A stretch of 64,000 nt of DNA, taken from assembly GCF_029168945.1 (NCBI RefSeq), contig NC_083608.1, positions 14,526,136-14,590,135 of the forward strand, read 5' to 3'. The DNA comes from Cannabis sativa (taxonomy: Eukaryota > Streptophyta > Magnoliopsida > Rosales > Cannabaceae). Numbering within the stretch: the first letter of the stretch is position 1; each line of letters opens with the position of its first letter. Below the pieces are notes generated by a model. The model was not told the DNA's origin and did not search any database. It saw only the letters and a list, made by a program, of their open reading frames with translations. Made by a program: the position numbers and the translations under genes. This document shows, piece by piece, positions 61,523 through 64,000 of this stretch.

Positions 61523-63025
61523 CTTTCTATTAGAAGACTTTTAGTGCTCGATATTTTATATCTTTTTAGTTGAAAATTGAAATATTAAATTGTGTTTTTA
61601 TATTTACTTGTTTTTTTTGGAATATTTTTATATATGAAAAAAAATTTACACCCACCCTCCAATTAAATTCTGGTCCGGCCAAGGTATTAATGGAAAAGAA
61701 AAAGTTATTTCAAATAGCGCACCTCATCGAATGTCTCTATAGTAATCGTCGATCAATTGTCTGAGATTAAAATTGTTATTAACTTCAGGAAATTAATTGG
61801 AAATTTGAGAAATTGAGTGGAAGATGAGAGAAAATGTGAAAATTGTTGTAGTAATTTGGCAAGTTGTGTATGTATAATTTAATTAATTTTTTAAAATATG
61901 ATTAAATAATAGTATAAACATTATTTGAGAAAAATGTAATGTATATTGTTTATTTCGAAATTTTTAATATAATATATATAATTAATTTTTCAAAAGAATT
62001 ATTAATAAATTAAATGGAATTTTAATTTTAATGCATATAAAAATTTTAATGCAACTAAAAATTTGAAATAAGTAAATCAACACTATAAAATAATAAAATA
62101 AAACAAAATATTATGAAAATAAATATGTGAAACAACTAAATATTACAAATTTAAAATAAAATAATAAAAAAAATAAACCGTTAGTATAGATACAAATAAA
62201 TATAAATAATCATTTAATATATATTAAATGTAATTAAATTAGATTGAGTTTTAATTGAATTTTTAAATTGACATCTAATAACCAATGTAATCTAATTAGA
62301 ATACAACTATCAAATTTTTTATAATTAAATTGGATAAATCATGTCTACTCCTACTAAAATTTATATTTTATAGTCATACAAACAATCAGTTGCATATATA
62401 ATACCAAAACAAAATGATTAGTGTGTCATATGTTGTGATTTTAGTTTTATGATTATTGTAAAAATAAAAATTAAATTTGATATTTTCAATATTTTTAATA
62501 TTAAAATTATTAAAAATTAAAAGTCAAATCTGAATATTAATATTAAGAGTGACTTTTATCACCTCTAATGATTAACTATTAGGCACTATAATTATTGTCA
62601 ACCCTAAAAATTCTTTTAGAGGCAACTTGCGTCAGCTAAGAATGATTCTTTAGTACTATTAGAGGCAACAAATGTCGCCCTTAAAGCACCAAAATACCAA
62701 AGTTTAACCTAAGTCACAAATAGAGTATTTTTCTCCATTATCAAATATCATTCCATTCCATGTCTACTCTCCCAAAGGAGAGAATGTCCCTACCCATCAT
62801 CTTCAACAAAAACAACTTAGACTCTATCTTGAATTTAGACCACTTTTCTTTATGATTGCCAAGAATGCCAACAAAAATATCAACTTTTTCTTAATTTAGA
62901 TTTTAAACTTTTCTAATATATATCACTACACTAACTAGCTAAGAAAACTAATAAGGCAACAAGAGAATAATAGGTGTGAGTTTGTTCACATTAAATGCCC
63001 TCAAATAAATAAAATACAAAAATCA
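61408..63025. other. AT-rich intergenic DNA, right copy
   Basis: Equivalent of 10460-12077. A few bases differ near 61668 (CTGGTCCGGCC against a shorter CGGCC in the left copy). No gene. Confidence 0.4.
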
Positions 63026-64000
63026 TTACTGATAACAAGTTTGATATGAAAATATAGAACAACCAGCCATTAAATTACAAACAAAAGTAATTTCATTATT
63101 GAGTCGACATGTGTGACAACATAGCAATAAATCATCATCCAAACAAGGCCACAACCTTCTCTTTCGTTCTGGAAATTGACACTCAAACAACTTTGGTACG
63201 AGAAAGTCATGATTTTGTGTAAGCCATAGTGAATTAGCTATCTCCTTCAATTTTTTTCGACATTCTAGCATTTGGGCACTTGTTTTAATATTGCCCAATA
63301 ATTGTAACCCAAGCTTAGTACAACTTTGTTCTGATTCATCATCACTTTTATGATGATCTTCTTTGCAAATATAGATAATACCCATGAAATAAGAAGCTCC
63401 AAGGTGACCAGCATTGGCTGCCTTTTTCAACAATTCTAAACCTGATTCTTTTTTCTGGTGGAAGTTTAAGTAATCAATCTGTAAATATTAACAAATAAAA
63501 AAAAATTAGGAATGGAATTAAAAAAAGAAAAAAGATCATATATATGTTTATTATTCTAATAAAACAAAATTAGATGGACTACTCACTCACCACTCCTTGT
63601 CTATACATAGCTTCTAAATTTTGACTGTGTAGGCATTTCATGAAGAGGGCAATTGCTTCCTTGCATAGGTATAGATTCCATGGATGACAAGAAAGCTCAT
63701 CAAGTGATAATTTATTGTGAATATATTCATCATTATCTTTGGCTAGTTTATTGAATAATTTCCAACTGCACAAAAGAAATGACACAATACTAATTAAGTT
63801 TGAAATAAAATTATATATTTCATATTTGTATAATTTTATGCACATTATTTTTTTTAAAAAAAACAAATATTAATACAAGAGTAATTTACGGTATAATTCC
63901 AATTGTAAATAAATATTTAAGTTTTGAAAGTAATAATATTTAAGTTATAATTCTAAAATTTTTATAAGTACATGTTAAGTAAATTTTCACGTAGCAATTC
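63026..64000 (-). CDS. F-box protein gene, exons 3 and 2 (right copy, exon 1 beyond window)
   Basis: Exon 3 is 63478-63026 and exon 2 is 63765-63591, with the same junctions as in the left copy. Exon 1, holding the start and most of the F-box, should lie about 600 bases further on outside the window. One codon in exon 2 changes His to Tyr (near 63604) relative to the left copy; Tyr is the residue I associate with this position in the family (YRQG). Otherwise the reading frame is intact as far as it can be seen. Confidence 0.8.
63879..64000. mobile_element. Intronic MITE, right copy, cut by window end
   Basis: Starts GAGTAATTTACGG after TTAATACAA, as at 12931 in the left copy; only the first 122 bases are present. 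Confidence 0.85.

Larger units (their letters stand above)
50954..64000. repeat. Right copy of the ~13-kb direct repeat
   Basis: This is the second copy of bases 1-13052. Sample differences are a shorter TA run near 51680, an altered 4-6 base patch near 54830, an A/C change near 56264, a few inserted bases near 61668 (extra TGG-like bases before the shared GGCCAAGG), and a His-to-Tyr change in the F-box gene near 63604. The unit from copy start to copy start is about 50.95 kb, so a true duplication would be a tandem segment of that size or more. Confidence 0.97.

Overview
The window is plant nuclear DNA, almost certainly from a eudicot. It is very AT-rich, its genes carry short GT-AG introns, and two plant gene families (a WAT1-related transporter and a plant-type F-box protein) sit among Ty1/copia, gypsy-type, MULE, hAT, LINE and Helitron sequences. 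The repeat types look like Rosales (Cannabaceae-like), but that is a guess from memory and cannot be fixed from the sequence.

The main large-scale feature is a direct repeat. Bases 1-13052 reappear almost perfectly, in the same orientation, at 50954-64000 (start-to-start about 50.95 kb). Both copies run off the window. Each copy holds, in order: a decayed autonomous MULE transposase gene, two non-autonomous MULE elements with target-site duplications, a RING-H2 gene, a hAT transposase remnant, and a three-exon F-box gene (only its last two exons fall in the window in the right copy). The difference is a handful of substitutions plus microsatellite and homopolymer lengths, so this is either a very recent ~51 kb tandem duplication or an uncollapsed-haplotype assembly artefact.

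Between the copies, from left to right: (1) 14.96 to ~19.08 kb, a Helitron in minus orientation with a canonical 3' end (6-bp-stem hairpin, then CTAA|T), a broken PIF1-type helicase, and intron-bearing fragments of unrelated host genes (NUA/TPR nucleoporin; VPS20-like ESCRT-III); (2) 19.5-20.25 kb, a LINE zf-RVT/RNase H remnant; (3) 22.1-26.4 kb, an intact seven-exon WAT1-related/EamA transporter on the minus strand, with MITEs in its introns; (4) 26985-32816, a Ty1/copia element with 5-bp target duplication, recognisable LTRs and a frameshifted gag-pol; (5) AT-rich repeat-laden DNA with a small Helitron-like piece and another MULE MITE; (6) 38.1-42.9 kb, a strikingly GC-rich gypsy-type (Transposase_28-like) element; (7) 42.95-49.56 kb, a truncated minus-strand copia element with a 1.85-kb LTR and PBS, inserted into the right-hand MULE.

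Only the RING, F-box and WAT1-related genes look functional. Everything else is mobile DNA in various states of decay. The most unusual items are the gene-capturing Helitron, the copia element whose first coding exon lies inside the LTR with an intron across the LTR border and no PBS, a hAT MITE carrying tRNA-type A and B boxes, and the ~51-kb duplication itself.
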